64,000 nucleotides of DNA from JACCTH01 sp035253825. GTDB lineage: Bacteria; Actinomycetota; Acidimicrobiia; Spongiisociales; ZC4RG35. The notes under the pieces are model-generated. The model made no database searches, was not told the DNA's origin, and was given only the letters and a program-made list of their open reading frames with translations. The stretch is from the NCBI GenBank assembly GCA_035253825.1, contig DATFBM010000044.1, positions 42,470 to 106,469 on the forward strand, given 5' to 3'. A program made the translations under genes and the position numbers. This document shows positions 9,993 to 18,675 of the stretch, piece by piece (position 1 is the first letter of the stretch; each line of letters begins with the position of its first letter).

Positions 9993-11069
9993 TTAGTCGT
10001 CGAGACCGACGGAGGACATCCGACGCCGCTTGAGGAACCCGTGGGAGGGAACCTGGCTGGCCCCGCCCTGACCCTCGGGGTTCTCGTTCAGCTGGGAGAA
10101 GACCCGATCCAAGAAGGAGTCGGAGCCGGCGGGCGTCTCGTCTTCGCCTTCCTCGGAGTCGGCGGGAGTTTCGTCGGCGGCCGGCTCAGCCGGGACGGCC
10201 TCGGCCCACCAGCTGCGATTGAAGTCGGCTTCCTTGGGCTCGGGCCGGGCGGGTTCGGGCTCGGCCTCGCTGTAGGAAGGCTGATACGAGGGTTCCGGTT
10301 CGACCGGCTCTGACGGCGGTTCGGAGGGCTCGGAGGGCATCGAGGTCTCATAGCCGGCGTAGGAATAGCTGCGACCCGGGGGGGCGGTGGCAGGCTCGGG
10401 AGCGCGCACCGCCTCGACCAGTCCCGCCCGAACGAGGGCGGCCAGGTCCTTGGCGGTTCGGAAGCGACTGGCACCCAGGCGGTCGGCGAGGGCACGAATG
10501 GATGAGGTGCCATCGAAATTGGCAACCAGCTTCCAGGTGTTGGGGGCGAGGGTGACGGGTTCGTTGTTGGGTGCCTCACCGACGATTCGGACGCTTTCGT
10601 CGATCGTGGGGATCACCGACTCGATGTCGGCCCACTCCACTGCTCGCCGGTCGGCTTCGGAAATGCACATCTCGACGTCGAAGGCCTGCTCGCTGCGGTA
10701 GCGAGGAGCCACGTCCACGTTGAATACAAACTGGCCCCGGCCGGGCTTGCGGATGCGATAGAGGCTCTCGATCACTTCTTCCCGGAAGAAGTCGGAGAGT
10801 CCGGAGGGAGCGGTTGAATCCGACAGCGAACGGCCACCCACCTCGGCCGCCCGGACGGCGTCCTCACTGACCACCTTGGAGTTGATGAGCTGACGGCGAA
10901 GATCTTCGTCGCTGCCAATGGTGGCAAACGTCACCGATCCGCCGTTTAGGAAAACGCGACCGTGGAGGTCGGGAGCGTCAACTCGCAAGCAGCCGCTCTT
11001 GTAGGAACGCGCTAGCAAGCGGAGAACTTCCTCCAAGGGGAAAACATCAATGTGCCCAGTCAACGACAT
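9993..11069 (-). CDS. DUF4388 (PATAN-like) domain protein with acidic Pro-rich tail
   Basis: 358 residues. The N-terminal part (MSLTGHIDVFPLEEVLRLL, then SGCLRVDAP and GRVFLNGGSVTFATIG) matches the DUF4388/PATAN domain found in regulators, often together with gliding or pilus systems. A middle helical segment at about 170-220 looks like a winged-helix fold (SSIRALADRLGASRFRTAKDL). From about 230 onward the sequence is Pro/Glu/Ser-rich and probably disordered. The start has AAGGAAGG about nine bases upstream. It sits next to the prepilin peptidase, but its function is unknown. Confidence 0.72.
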   Translation of the reverse strand: MSLTGHIDVFPLEEVLRLLARSYKSGCLRVDAPDLHGRVFLNGGSVTFATIGSDEDLRRQLINSKVVSEDAVRAAEVGGRSLSDSTAPSGLSDFFREEVIESLYRIRKPGRGQFVFNVDVAPRYRSEQAFDVEMCISEADRRAVEWADIESVIPTIDESVRIVGEAPNNEPVTLAPNTWKLVANFDGTSSIRALADRLGASRFRTAKDLAALVRAGLVEAVRAPEPATAPPGRSYSYAGYETSMPSEPSEPPSEPVEPEPSYQPSYSEAEPEPARPEPKEADFNRSWWAEAVPAEPAADETPADSEEGEDETPAGSDSFLDRVFSQLNENPEGQGGASQVPSHGFLKRRRMSSVGLDD

Positions 11070-11139
11070 TTCGCCAAACCTTCCTTCGCGGCGTTTTTCC
11101 AGTATTCGCCACTGAATTCGGCCCCCAGAACCGATTGCT

Positions 11140-11919
11140 TTAGGGATTTCCCGCTGCTAGCCGCATGGCGTCGAACGGCGCGGTCATACCGGTCCAAAGC
11201 CTAAATCCATGCCCGGCTTGAGCTAAAAGAAGCTCAAGACCATCAACCACCGGGATTCCCAGCTCCCGGGCCCTGGCCACCGCCGGCGTCTCGGCGGCGG
11301 CGTAGGGCATATCGAGCAGGCCCGAGGCCAGGTCGAGAACCTCTTCGGGCAATGGTTCCCCTTTCATTCCCAGTGGGGTCGAGTTCACTACCCGGGCCAT
11401 TACCACCGGAACTCCCCAATGCACTTCGCCAAGCTCGATGCCCAACCGACGAGAAAGGTCCGATCCGCTCCCGAAGGTGCGAGAGGCGATATAGAGCGTC
11501 GCCTGGTTCTCGAGAGCCACTGCTGTCGCCGCCGCCGCTCCGCCGGCGCCGAGGATCAGGATTGGCCCGAGATCCGGCATCGCCTGCCAGCATTCTCTGA
11601 CGGCGGTGATATCGGTGGAATGGCCCACGACTTCGTTGCCCTCGCGAACCACGGTGTTCACCGATCCCGCTCGCTCAGCCTCTGATTCGACTCGATCACA
11701 AAGCGAGTAGGCCTCAGCCTTATGAGGCATCGTGACGTTGAAACCGTCGAGGCGGCCCTGGCGCAGGTCTTCGAACGTCTGACGCAATCCAGCGGAGTCA
11801 ACCTGGCGAGCGGTGTATTCGCCATCGACACCTGCGGCGGCGAAAGCTGCCCGAAAGATTGCTGGCGACCGCGAGTGTGAGACCGGGTCGCCCACCAGGG
11901 CGAGTCTGAGCTTGCTCAG
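11140..11919 (-). CDS. aroE: Shikimate dehydrogenase
   Basis: AroE reduces 3-dehydroshikimate with NADPH. Visible motifs are GDPVSHSRSP (substrate loop), the catalytic Lys in NVTMPHKAEA, the Asp in STDITAVREC, and the nucleotide loop GAGGAAAATAVAL. The first canonical start is GTG 11895, but that removes the first beta strand. Reading from CTG 11919 gives SKLRLALVGDPVSHS, a normal AroE N-terminus of 259 residues. That CTG overlaps the mltG stop as CTGA. No clear ribosome site precedes either start, so coupling to mltG is the likely initiation route. Function is certain, start less so. Confidence 0.93.
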   Translation of the reverse strand: MSKLRLALVGDPVSHSRSPAIFRAAFAAAGVDGEYTARQVDSAGLRQTFEDLRQGRLDGFNVTMPHKAEAYSLCDRVESEAERAGSVNTVVREGNEVVGHSTDITAVRECWQAMPDLGPILILGAGGAAAATAVALENQATLYIASRTFGSGSDLSRRLGIELGEVHWGVPVVMARVVNSTPLGMKGEPLPEEVLDLASGLLDMPYAAAETPAVARARELGIPVVDGLELLLAQAGHGFRLWTGMTAPFDAMRLAAGNP

Positions 11920-12998
11920 GGAATGATGCCGGCTTGGCGGGAACGTTCGATGTTCGCCAAATGCTCGTCGTAGGTCTCGGCGAAAGCATGACCGCCTTCG
12001 GCGGTGGACAACACGTAAAAGTAGAACCCGCTCTCGGCAGGATTGGCCGCCGCTTCCAGGGAGGCTCGCCCGGGAGCTCCGATCGGAGTCGGTGGCAGCC
12101 CCGGATACTTGTACAGGTTGTAGGGACTTTCGGACTCGTTGTTGAAGAGGGCCGGGTCACGGGTGCCGATGCCATAGAGCACCGAGGCGTCGATCTGTAA
12201 CGGCATGCCTTCGGCGAGGCGGTTGAAGATCACGCTCGAAACGAGCTCGCGCTCGTCGGCCACTCGCACCTCGGCTTCGATCAGCGAGGCAATGGTCATG
12301 CCCTGATAGACGTCGAAACCGGCGTCGGCGAGCCGGGTCCAATCGACTGAACCCACGCGCTCTTCCATGGTGTCAGTCAGCACCTGCAAGATCCGCGAGG
12401 CAGGCGATTCCCGCAGGAATTCGTAGGTGTCGGGAAAGAGCAATCCTTCCCAGTCACTCAGGGTGGGGGCCGCAGGCATCGCCCGGAGGTCGGTGAGCAC
12501 ACCACCCTGCGACAGCGCCGTTTCGAAGTCGCCCCGGGGAAGGCCCGATGCTTCCACCAGGACGTCGATGATCTCGGTCACCCGAAGGCCTTCCGGGATC
12601 GTTACCCGGTAGGCGTCGGCGATCGGCCCCCGCAAGAGCAGCGGGAGAACGTCCTCGATGGAGCTACCGGTCAAGAACCGGTAGGTTCCGGCCCGGAGCT
12701 GGTTGGCGATGCCTTGATCCCGAACGGTGAGCTCGAACTCGTTAGCGCTGTCGATCACACCTTCGGCTGCGAGCAGGGTGGCTATGGCCCGGGCACTGGA
12801 ACCAGGAGGGATAGTGACTTCGACCTCTTGTCCGGGTTCGATGGACACAACAGAGGACTCCTCGGCCGCCCCCTCGAGCGACCCTCCCACCAGGCGGGCC
12901 AGGCCCGTGGCGGCGATGACAACCACCAGAGCCGTGATTCCGAGGCCCAAGATGACCCGGAGCCAGCGTGATTGCAGAAGAGAAGACCAAGAATTCAT
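11916..12998 (-). CDS. mltG: Endolytic murein transglycosylase
   Basis: MltG (YceG) cuts nascent peptidoglycan strands at the membrane and ends their elongation. The 360-residue protein has a short cytoplasmic start, one membrane helix at about 13-37, a LysM-like subdomain around VTIPPGSSARAIATLLAAEG, and the catalytic region LLFPDTYEF followed by MTIASLIEAEVRVADE, which holds the active-site Glu. Later segments NLYKYPGLPPTPIGAPG and HAFAETYDEHLAN are family hallmarks. It lies between ruvX and aroE in the same order as in Mycobacterium. Confidence 0.95.
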   Translation of the reverse strand: MNSWSSLLQSRWLRVILGLGITALVVVIAATGLARLVGGSLEGAAEESSVVSIEPGQEVEVTIPPGSSARAIATLLAAEGVIDSANEFELTVRDQGIANQLRAGTYRFLTGSSIEDVLPLLLRGPIADAYRVTIPEGLRVTEIIDVLVEASGLPRGDFETALSQGGVLTDLRAMPAAPTLSDWEGLLFPDTYEFLRESPASRILQVLTDTMEERVGSVDWTRLADAGFDVYQGMTIASLIEAEVRVADERELVSSVIFNRLAEGMPLQIDASVLYGIGTRDPALFNNESESPYNLYKYPGLPPTPIGAPGRASLEAAANPAESGFYFYVLSTAEGGHAFAETYDEHLANIERSRQAGIIP

Positions 12999-13011
12999 GG
13001 TGAAAGACGCG

Positions 13012-13419
13012 TCATCGGCGACGGTCCAGGAATGACTGGAGGATAACGGTGGCGGCGACCTTATCGAGGTTCGCCCGCCTGGCCCGGCGCCGCGTTCCTG
13101 CCTCGAGCATCACCCGTTCGGCATCCTTCGAGGTAAAGCGCTCGTCAACCCATGTGACCGCTAGCCCGGTCGCCTCTTCGATCTCGCGCCCGAAATCGCG
13201 CGCCGCGCGGGCTGATTCGCCCTCCTGGCCGGAAAGCGAGGTGGGAAGTCCGATCACGATCTCGATAACCCCGTACTCCTCCACCAGGTCGGCCACCCGA
13301 GCCGGGGCCTCTCGGCGGGGAACGACCATCAACGCATGGGCGGCGATCCGGAGCTCATCGGAGATCGCCACCCCTACCCGCTTGTGTCCGAAGTCGAGTC
13401 CGAGCGCCCGACCTTTCAC
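13012..13419 (-). CDS. ruvX: Putative Holliday junction resolvase / pre-16S rRNA nuclease YqgF
   Basis: A 135-residue RNase H-fold protein. Motifs are LGLDFGHKRVGVAISD with the first acidic residue, VIGLPTSLSGQEG in the middle, and VTWVDERFTSKDAE followed by LDKVAATVILQSFLD at the end. The family matures the 5' end of 16S rRNA in E. coli and was earlier called a resolvase. The GTG start overlaps the alaS stop as GTGA, so it is translationally coupled to alaS, a linkage found in most bacteria. Confidence 0.93.
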   Translation of the reverse strand: MKGRALGLDFGHKRVGVAISDELRIAAHALMVVPRREAPARVADLVEEYGVIEIVIGLPTSLSGQEGESARAARDFGREIEEATGLAVTWVDERFTSKDAERVMLEAGTRRRARRANLDKVAATVILQSFLDRRR

Positions 13420-16040
13420 TGCTGGGCGAGGGCGGTGGCGGCGGCCTCGCGGACTTGATCTAGCGCCTCGCCAAGCCGTTCCCCGTGGGGACCCCCGGCC
13501 TGGGCGAGCGCCGGGTCGCGACTTCCGCCACCTCCCAGGAGGCGAGCTCCCACTCCAACCAGATCGGCGGCAGAGACTCCTCCGCTGACCAGACCGGCAG
13601 TTACCGCACCGACCAGAGACCCCTTGCCGTCGGTGCTCGAGCCGAGGATCACAACCGCCGACGACAGCCGATCACGGACCGAGATAGCGAGGAGGCGGAG
13701 CTGTTCTGGTGAGAGGCCCGCAGGCTTTTCGACAACCAGGTAATGCTCTCCGATCTTGGTCGCCCCGGCAGCGAGCTCGGACGCCAGGTGGTCTCTATCC
13801 CGCTGGCGATAGGAGGCGAGATGGTCTTCCAGGTTCTCGATCCGGGCGAGAAGGGCTCGAACCCTCTCCGGGGCTTCGGCCGGAGAAGTCCGCAAAAGGT
13901 GGCCAATGTTGTTGAGTCCGTCCCGCCATTCGATGAACTGGCGGTAGGCGGACTCGCCGGTCAGGGCTTCCACCCGCCGGATGTTGGAGCCGATGGACGA
14001 TTCCGAGGTGACCACCAGGGGCCCGACTTGGCCCGCGGTATGGGTATGGGTGCCCCCACAAAGCTCGACTGAAAACTGACCAATCTTCACCAGACGAACG
14101 ACGTCGCCGTACTTGTCGCCGAAAAAGGCGAGAGCGCCCGCCTGGGTCGCCTCCTCCTTGCTGGTGATGGTGGTGGAGACCACCCCGTTCTCGATCAACC
14201 TCTGGTTGGCCTGTCGTTCGATCTCGGCTAGCTCCTCCGGAGCGACTGCGGAGAAATGAGAGAAGTCGAACCGAAGCCGTCCCGCCTCGACCAGGGAGCC
14301 GGCTTGATGGGCGTGATCACCGAGAACGTTTCGGAGGGCCCAGTGCAAAACATGGGTTCCGGTGTGGGACTTGCGAATCTTTTCCCGTCGGGGGCTATCG
14401 ATCGCCAGCTCGGCGTCCTGACCCACACTCAGATAACCGCTTCGTACCCGGCCGCGGTGGCCATGAAGGCCTTGGAGGGCATGGCGGGTGTCGCGGACTT
14501 CAACCGTCCCGCTGGCAGTGGTGATGACACCCGAGTCGCCGATCTGTCCACCTGACTCCGCATAGAACGGAGTCACGTCGAGGAATACTTCAACCTCTTG
14601 CCCTTCCTCCACCTGCTCCGTGAGCTCGCCCTCCCGAGTCAAGGCCAGGATGCGGCCGCTTCCAATCTCTGATTCGTAGCCGATGAAAGTGGTAAGCCCG
14701 ATCTCGTCCAGAATCGCCCGGTAGGACTCGGCGCTGGCCGCCTCGTCGCCACCCTTCCACGCCCGACGGGCTCGCTGGCGTTGCAGATCCATCTCGGCGT
14801 CGTATCCCCCCCGATCGATCGCCACGCCCCGTTCCGACGCGATCTCGGTGGTCAACTCGATCGGAAAGCCGTAGGTGTCGTGCAACCGAAAAACCGTGGA
14901 CCCGCTCAGCGACTCGCCCTCTTCCAAGTCCGAAATCTCGGATTCGAGGAGGGCGACGCCCGATTGCAATGTCCGGCGGAATCGCTCCTCCTCCCGTCCC
15001 ACCACGGATATGACGAGATCCTTTTTCTCCCGAAGCTCTGGCCAAGAGGGACCTAGGACCTCGGTGGTGGCTTCGACGAGATGAGGGGTTATCAGTTCCT
15101 TGCTCCCCAACTGCCAGGCCCGGCGGACTGCGCGTCGGAGGACGCGCCTCAACACGTAACCGCGGCCGTCATTGGAGGGGACTACCCCATCGGCGATGAG
15201 GGTGGTGATGGTGCGAGCGTGATCGGCCAAGATCCGGAGTGAGACATCGGTGGCCTCGGATCGCCCGTAAGCAACACGAAGGTTCTCTGCCGCATCAGCA
15301 ATGATGAAGGCGAGGGCGTCGATGTCGAAGACCGAGTCGACCTTCTGGAGGACCGCGGCCGTGCGCTCAAGGCCCATTCCGGTGTCGATGTTCTTTTGCG
15401 GAAGGTCACCGATGACGTGGTAGGGCTCGTCCTGGATGTTCTGCATGAAGACGAGATTCCAGATCTCGACGTAGCGGTCTTCGTCGCCCCCGATCGGACC
15501 CCCGGAGGCCCCATATTCGGGGCCTTTATCGAAGAAGATTTCCGAACAAGGTCCGCACGGTCCCGGCACACCCATCTGCCAGAAGTTGTCCTCGCCGCCG
15601 AGCTGCACCCGGTCAGCGGGGACACCTGCTTGATCGATCCAGATCTGACGCGCTTCGTCGTCGGTGTGATGGACGGTGAACCAGAGAAGGTCGGGGTCGA
15701 GCGAGAGCTTTTCGGTCACGAACTCATAAGCCCAGGCAATCGCACCTTCCTTGAAGTAGTCGCCGAAGCTGAAATTGCCCAGCATCTCGAAGAAGGAGAG
15801 ATGTCGCTGAGTAGTGCCGATGATGTCGATATCTATGGTGCGGACGCACTTCTGCACCGAGACTGCGCGCTTGAAAGGCGGGGTCTCCTCACCCAGGAAA
15901 TACGGCTTGAATGGGACCATGCCGGCGTTGTTAAGCAACAGCGTCGGATCGGTGGGAATCAAGGAAGCCGAAGGACGCAGGACGTGGCCGCGAGCCACGA
16001 AGAAATCGGTGAAGGCCTTCCTGATCTGATGCGAATCCAT
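13416..16040 (-). CDS. alaS: Alanine--tRNA ligase
   Basis: 874 residues, normal for the family. I start at ATG 16040 (MDSHQIRKAF), the usual AlaRS N-terminus; an in-frame start at 16085 would add 15 unconserved residues. The class II core contains PTDPTLLLNNAGMVPFK and RHLSFFEMLGNFSFGDYF. The editing domain has HTGTHVLHWALR (HxxxH) and CGGTHTHTAGQ. A C-Ala domain with glycine-rich GARLLGGGGSRDPALAQAGG closes the protein. It is the first gene of an alaS-ruvX-mltG-aroE run with overlapping or near-overlapping ends. Confidence 0.97.
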   Translation of the reverse strand: MDSHQIRKAFTDFFVARGHVLRPSASLIPTDPTLLLNNAGMVPFKPYFLGEETPPFKRAVSVQKCVRTIDIDIIGTTQRHLSFFEMLGNFSFGDYFKEGAIAWAYEFVTEKLSLDPDLLWFTVHHTDDEARQIWIDQAGVPADRVQLGGEDNFWQMGVPGPCGPCSEIFFDKGPEYGASGGPIGGDEDRYVEIWNLVFMQNIQDEPYHVIGDLPQKNIDTGMGLERTAAVLQKVDSVFDIDALAFIIADAAENLRVAYGRSEATDVSLRILADHARTITTLIADGVVPSNDGRGYVLRRVLRRAVRRAWQLGSKELITPHLVEATTEVLGPSWPELREKKDLVISVVGREEERFRRTLQSGVALLESEISDLEEGESLSGSTVFRLHDTYGFPIELTTEIASERGVAIDRGGYDAEMDLQRQRARRAWKGGDEAASAESYRAILDEIGLTTFIGYESEIGSGRILALTREGELTEQVEEGQEVEVFLDVTPFYAESGGQIGDSGVITTASGTVEVRDTRHALQGLHGHRGRVRSGYLSVGQDAELAIDSPRREKIRKSHTGTHVLHWALRNVLGDHAHQAGSLVEAGRLRFDFSHFSAVAPEELAEIERQANQRLIENGVVSTTITSKEEATQAGALAFFGDKYGDVVRLVKIGQFSVELCGGTHTHTAGQVGPLVVTSESSIGSNIRRVEALTGESAYRQFIEWRDGLNNIGHLLRTSPAEAPERVRALLARIENLEDHLASYRQRDRDHLASELAAGATKIGEHYLVVEKPAGLSPEQLRLLAISVRDRLSSAVVILGSSTDGKGSLVGAVTAGLVSGGVSAADLVGVGARLLGGGGSRDPALAQAGGPHGERLGEALDQVREAAATALAQQ

Positions 16041-16126
16041 TGATTGGCAAGGGTACCGGTGCCGTTTCTCCCACCAGGGAGCCAAGCGAGCGTTCGGGGG
16101 AGTGCCGCCGCAGCCGGCGAGGGCTG

Positions 16127-17371
16127 CTACCGGAGAGGGACGATCTTCTTGACCTCTCCCTCGTAGGTGAGGATGTAGAGCTCGCCCTGCGAATCAACGC
16201 CGAAGCTATTTATCTGACCGGCGTCTTCGAACCGAAGCTGGTGATCGAGGACTTCGCCCTCCGCGTATCGAAAGGACCGGACCCACCCCCCACACCAATC
16301 GGCGTAGAAATAATGTCCCCGGAGCTCGGGGATGGCTTGCCCTCGATAGACGAAGCCACCGGTGATCGAGCAACCCTCGTCATGGGTGTACTCGAGCACT
16401 GGAAGCGTGAGGTTTTCCGCCGCGGGATCGCACCCGGGCTGAAAGCAATGGGTCCCCTCCATCCGTAGCCAGCCGAAGTTGTACGGCGCCCCCGACAGAG
16501 GTACGACGTCAATCTCTTCGTAATCGGAGTGGCCGACGTCGGCGATGTAGAGGAGATCACGGTCGATGGTGAAGCGCCAGGGATTACGGAGCCCTTTCGC
16601 CCAGACCTCCGGCGCCCCCTCCCCGTCCTGGTAGGGATTGTCCGGAGGAATGGCGTACGGCTCGCCCCGGTCCACGTCGATACGGAGGATTGCCGAGAGA
16701 AGACGCGATGGGTCCTGGGAATTGACCGAGGCCGCTCCACCTTCACCCAAGGACATCCATAGGTAGCCGTCGGGCCCGAAGAGGAGCATCCCACCGTTGT
16801 GTCGGGTGGTGGGTTTGTCGAAGGTGATCAGTGGCTGCTCGGACGAAGCGTCGGCGAGACTGGGATCGTCCGACAACGCGAACTCCGAAAGTTGGGTTTG
16901 TTCGGCCGAAAGCCGGTAGTAGTAGACGAAGAAGCGGCCGTTGTCGGCGAAGTCAGGGTGAAAGGCCATCCCCAACAGCCCTTGCTCGATGCCCCCGCTG
17001 TTCACGCGATCGCTGAGGTCCAAGAAGGGCTCATCGCCCAACGTGCCTCGTTCATCGAGGATGGATATGACCCCGGTGCGCTCGAGCACGAAGCGTCGGG
17101 GGTCAGCAGGGGGACTGAGGAGCAAGATCGGTTGCACCAGGTCCGAAATCACCGGTTCGAGACCGAGTCCCAGCAACGGCGCCAGTGTCGTAGTGGGGGC
17201 CACGGTTGTCGTCGGGGCGGTGATTGGAACCGTGGTTGGGACAGTGGTGGTGGCGGAACTGACTGAGGTGACGGCGGCGGTCGCCGTCGGGGTCGGAGGT
17301 GCCGAGGTGGGACTGGCTGCCAGGGCGCAGGCCCCGAAAAAGAGGAGCCCCCAAGGGCGAAGCAGCTTCAG
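16127..17371 (-). CDS. Glucose/sorbosone dehydrogenase-like lipoprotein (PQQ-type beta propeller)
   Basis: The beta-propeller body is clear: LLGMAFHPDFADNGRFFVYY, RHNGGMLLFGPDGYLWMSLG, GLRNPWRFTIDRD, IADVGHSDYEEIDVV and NFGWLRMEG are hallmarks of the soluble glucose dehydrogenase / Hip-like family. The nearest canonical start, GTG 17203, lacks any export signal. Reading back to CTG 17371 adds KLLRPWGLLFFGACALAAS, a lipoprotein signal peptide with Cys near residue 15, then a Thr/Pro-rich linker. That CTG overlaps the rarA stop as CTGA and has AAGGAAAGG just upstream. The length is then 414 residues. Substrate and cofactor use are unknown. Confidence 0.82.
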   Translation of the reverse strand: MKLLRPWGLLFFGACALAASPTSAPPTPTATAAVTSVSSATTTVPTTVPITAPTTTVAPTTTLAPLLGLGLEPVISDLVQPILLLSPPADPRRFVLERTGVISILDERGTLGDEPFLDLSDRVNSGGIEQGLLGMAFHPDFADNGRFFVYYYRLSAEQTQLSEFALSDDPSLADASSEQPLITFDKPTTRHNGGMLLFGPDGYLWMSLGEGGAASVNSQDPSRLLSAILRIDVDRGEPYAIPPDNPYQDGEGAPEVWAKGLRNPWRFTIDRDLLYIADVGHSDYEEIDVVPLSGAPYNFGWLRMEGTHCFQPGCDPAAENLTLPVLEYTHDEGCSITGGFVYRGQAIPELRGHYFYADWCGGWVRSFRYAEGEVLDHQLRFEDAGQINSFGVDSQGELYILTYEGEVKKIVPLR

Positions 17372-18675
17372 CGCCTTTCCTTTTTCATCACCCGGTCGGC
17401 TTCCTCCAACCGGGCTGCCACCTCTTCCTCGGCTCCTTCGCGGCCCGGCTTATACAGGATCTGAGGATCGGAGCCTTCGGGCCAATAGTTCTGTTCGACC
17501 ACCCCGCCGGGGTGGTCGTGTGGATAGCGGTAGCCCTTGCCGCCACTGGAGCGGAGATGCAAGGGCACCCGCGGCGAATTGGTGTTGGCGACGGCCTCGG
17601 TAGCGGCACTGATGGCCCGCGCTACCGAGTTGGACTTGGTCGCCGTCGACAGATAGAGACACGCTTCTGTCAAGTTATACGTTGCCTCGGGAAGGCCGAC
17701 ATGGGCGAGGGCGTCCGCCGCCGCCACGGCGATTTGGAGGGCGACGGGATCGGCCAGGCCAACATCCTCGGAGGCGAAGATGATCATCCGCCGGGCGATG
17801 AACTCGGGGTCCTCGCCGGCAGCGATCATCAGATGAAGCCAGAAGAGGGCGGCATCGGGATCAGAGCCCCGCATGCTCTTGATGAAGGCGGAGATGACGT
17901 CATAGTGCTGGTCGCCGGTCTTGTCATAGCGAATGATTCGTCTCTGCAGCGCCTCTTCCACGTCCTCCTTGGAGATCGTCGCTGAGCCTCTCTCCTGAGC
18001 GAGCGTGGCCGCCACTTCGAGGCTGTTGAGGGCGAGGCGGGCATCTCCTCCAGTCCGTTGGGCGATGTCGGCTCGAACCTCCGGATCGATGGACAATGCC
18101 CGGTTGCCCAAGCCGCGGTCCGAGTCCGACAGCGCCCGCTCGATGAGCGCTTCGATGTCGGCGGGGCGAAGGGGCTCGAGGCGAAAGATCGTCGATCTCG
18201 AGATCAACGGCGAATTGACCTCGAAGAAGGGGTTCTCGGTGGTGGCGCCGACCAGGATCACGATCCCGTCCTCGACACCAGGGAGAAGGGAGTCCTGCTG
18301 GCTCTTGTTGAACCGGTGGATCTCATCGAGGAAGAGAACGGTCCGGCGTTCTTCGGTCTCCAAGCGCTGGCGAGCCCGCCCTAACACCTCGCGCACGTCT
18401 TTGACGCCCGCCGAGGTAGCGGACAAAGTCTCAAATGCGGCGTCGGTGTGGGCGGCGACCAGGCGGGCGAGTGTGGTTTTTCCGGTCCCTGGAGGGCCCC
18501 ACAGGATCATCGAAACCGGGCGGCCGCTCTCCATCATCCTTCGAAAGGCGGCGCCGGGTTTGAGCAAGCCCGGCTGGCCTACTACCTCGTCGAGGTTCGC
18601 CGGGCGCATTCTGGTGGCCAGTTGAGCCACGGCCCGCAACGTCTCTTCGGCCCGAGCCTCGAAGAGATCACCCAT
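17368..18675 (-). CDS. rarA: Replication-associated recombination protein A (AAA+ ATPase)
   Basis: RarA/MgsA is a clamp-loader-like AAA+ protein acting at stalled forks. The 435-residue protein shows Walker A WGPPGTGKTTLARL, Walker B VLFLDEIHRFNKSQQDSLLP, sensor 1 GATTENPFFEVN and the family-specific SMRGSDPDAALFWL, followed by the C-terminal tetramerisation region ending YRYPHDHPGG...YWPEG. It overlaps the aspS 3' end by 8 bases and is followed by the lipoprotein gene. The same position after aspS is seen in Mycobacterium. Confidence 0.95.
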   Translation of the reverse strand: MGDLFEARAEETLRAVAQLATRMRPANLDEVVGQPGLLKPGAAFRRMMESGRPVSMILWGPPGTGKTTLARLVAAHTDAAFETLSATSAGVKDVREVLGRARQRLETEERRTVLFLDEIHRFNKSQQDSLLPGVEDGIVILVGATTENPFFEVNSPLISRSTIFRLEPLRPADIEALIERALSDSDRGLGNRALSIDPEVRADIAQRTGGDARLALNSLEVAATLAQERGSATISKEDVEEALQRRIIRYDKTGDQHYDVISAFIKSMRGSDPDAALFWLHLMIAAGEDPEFIARRMIIFASEDVGLADPVALQIAVAAADALAHVGLPEATYNLTEACLYLSTATKSNSVARAISAATEAVANTNSPRVPLHLRSSGGKGYRYPHDHPGGVVEQNYWPEGSDPQILYKPGREGAEEEVAARLEEADRVMKKERR

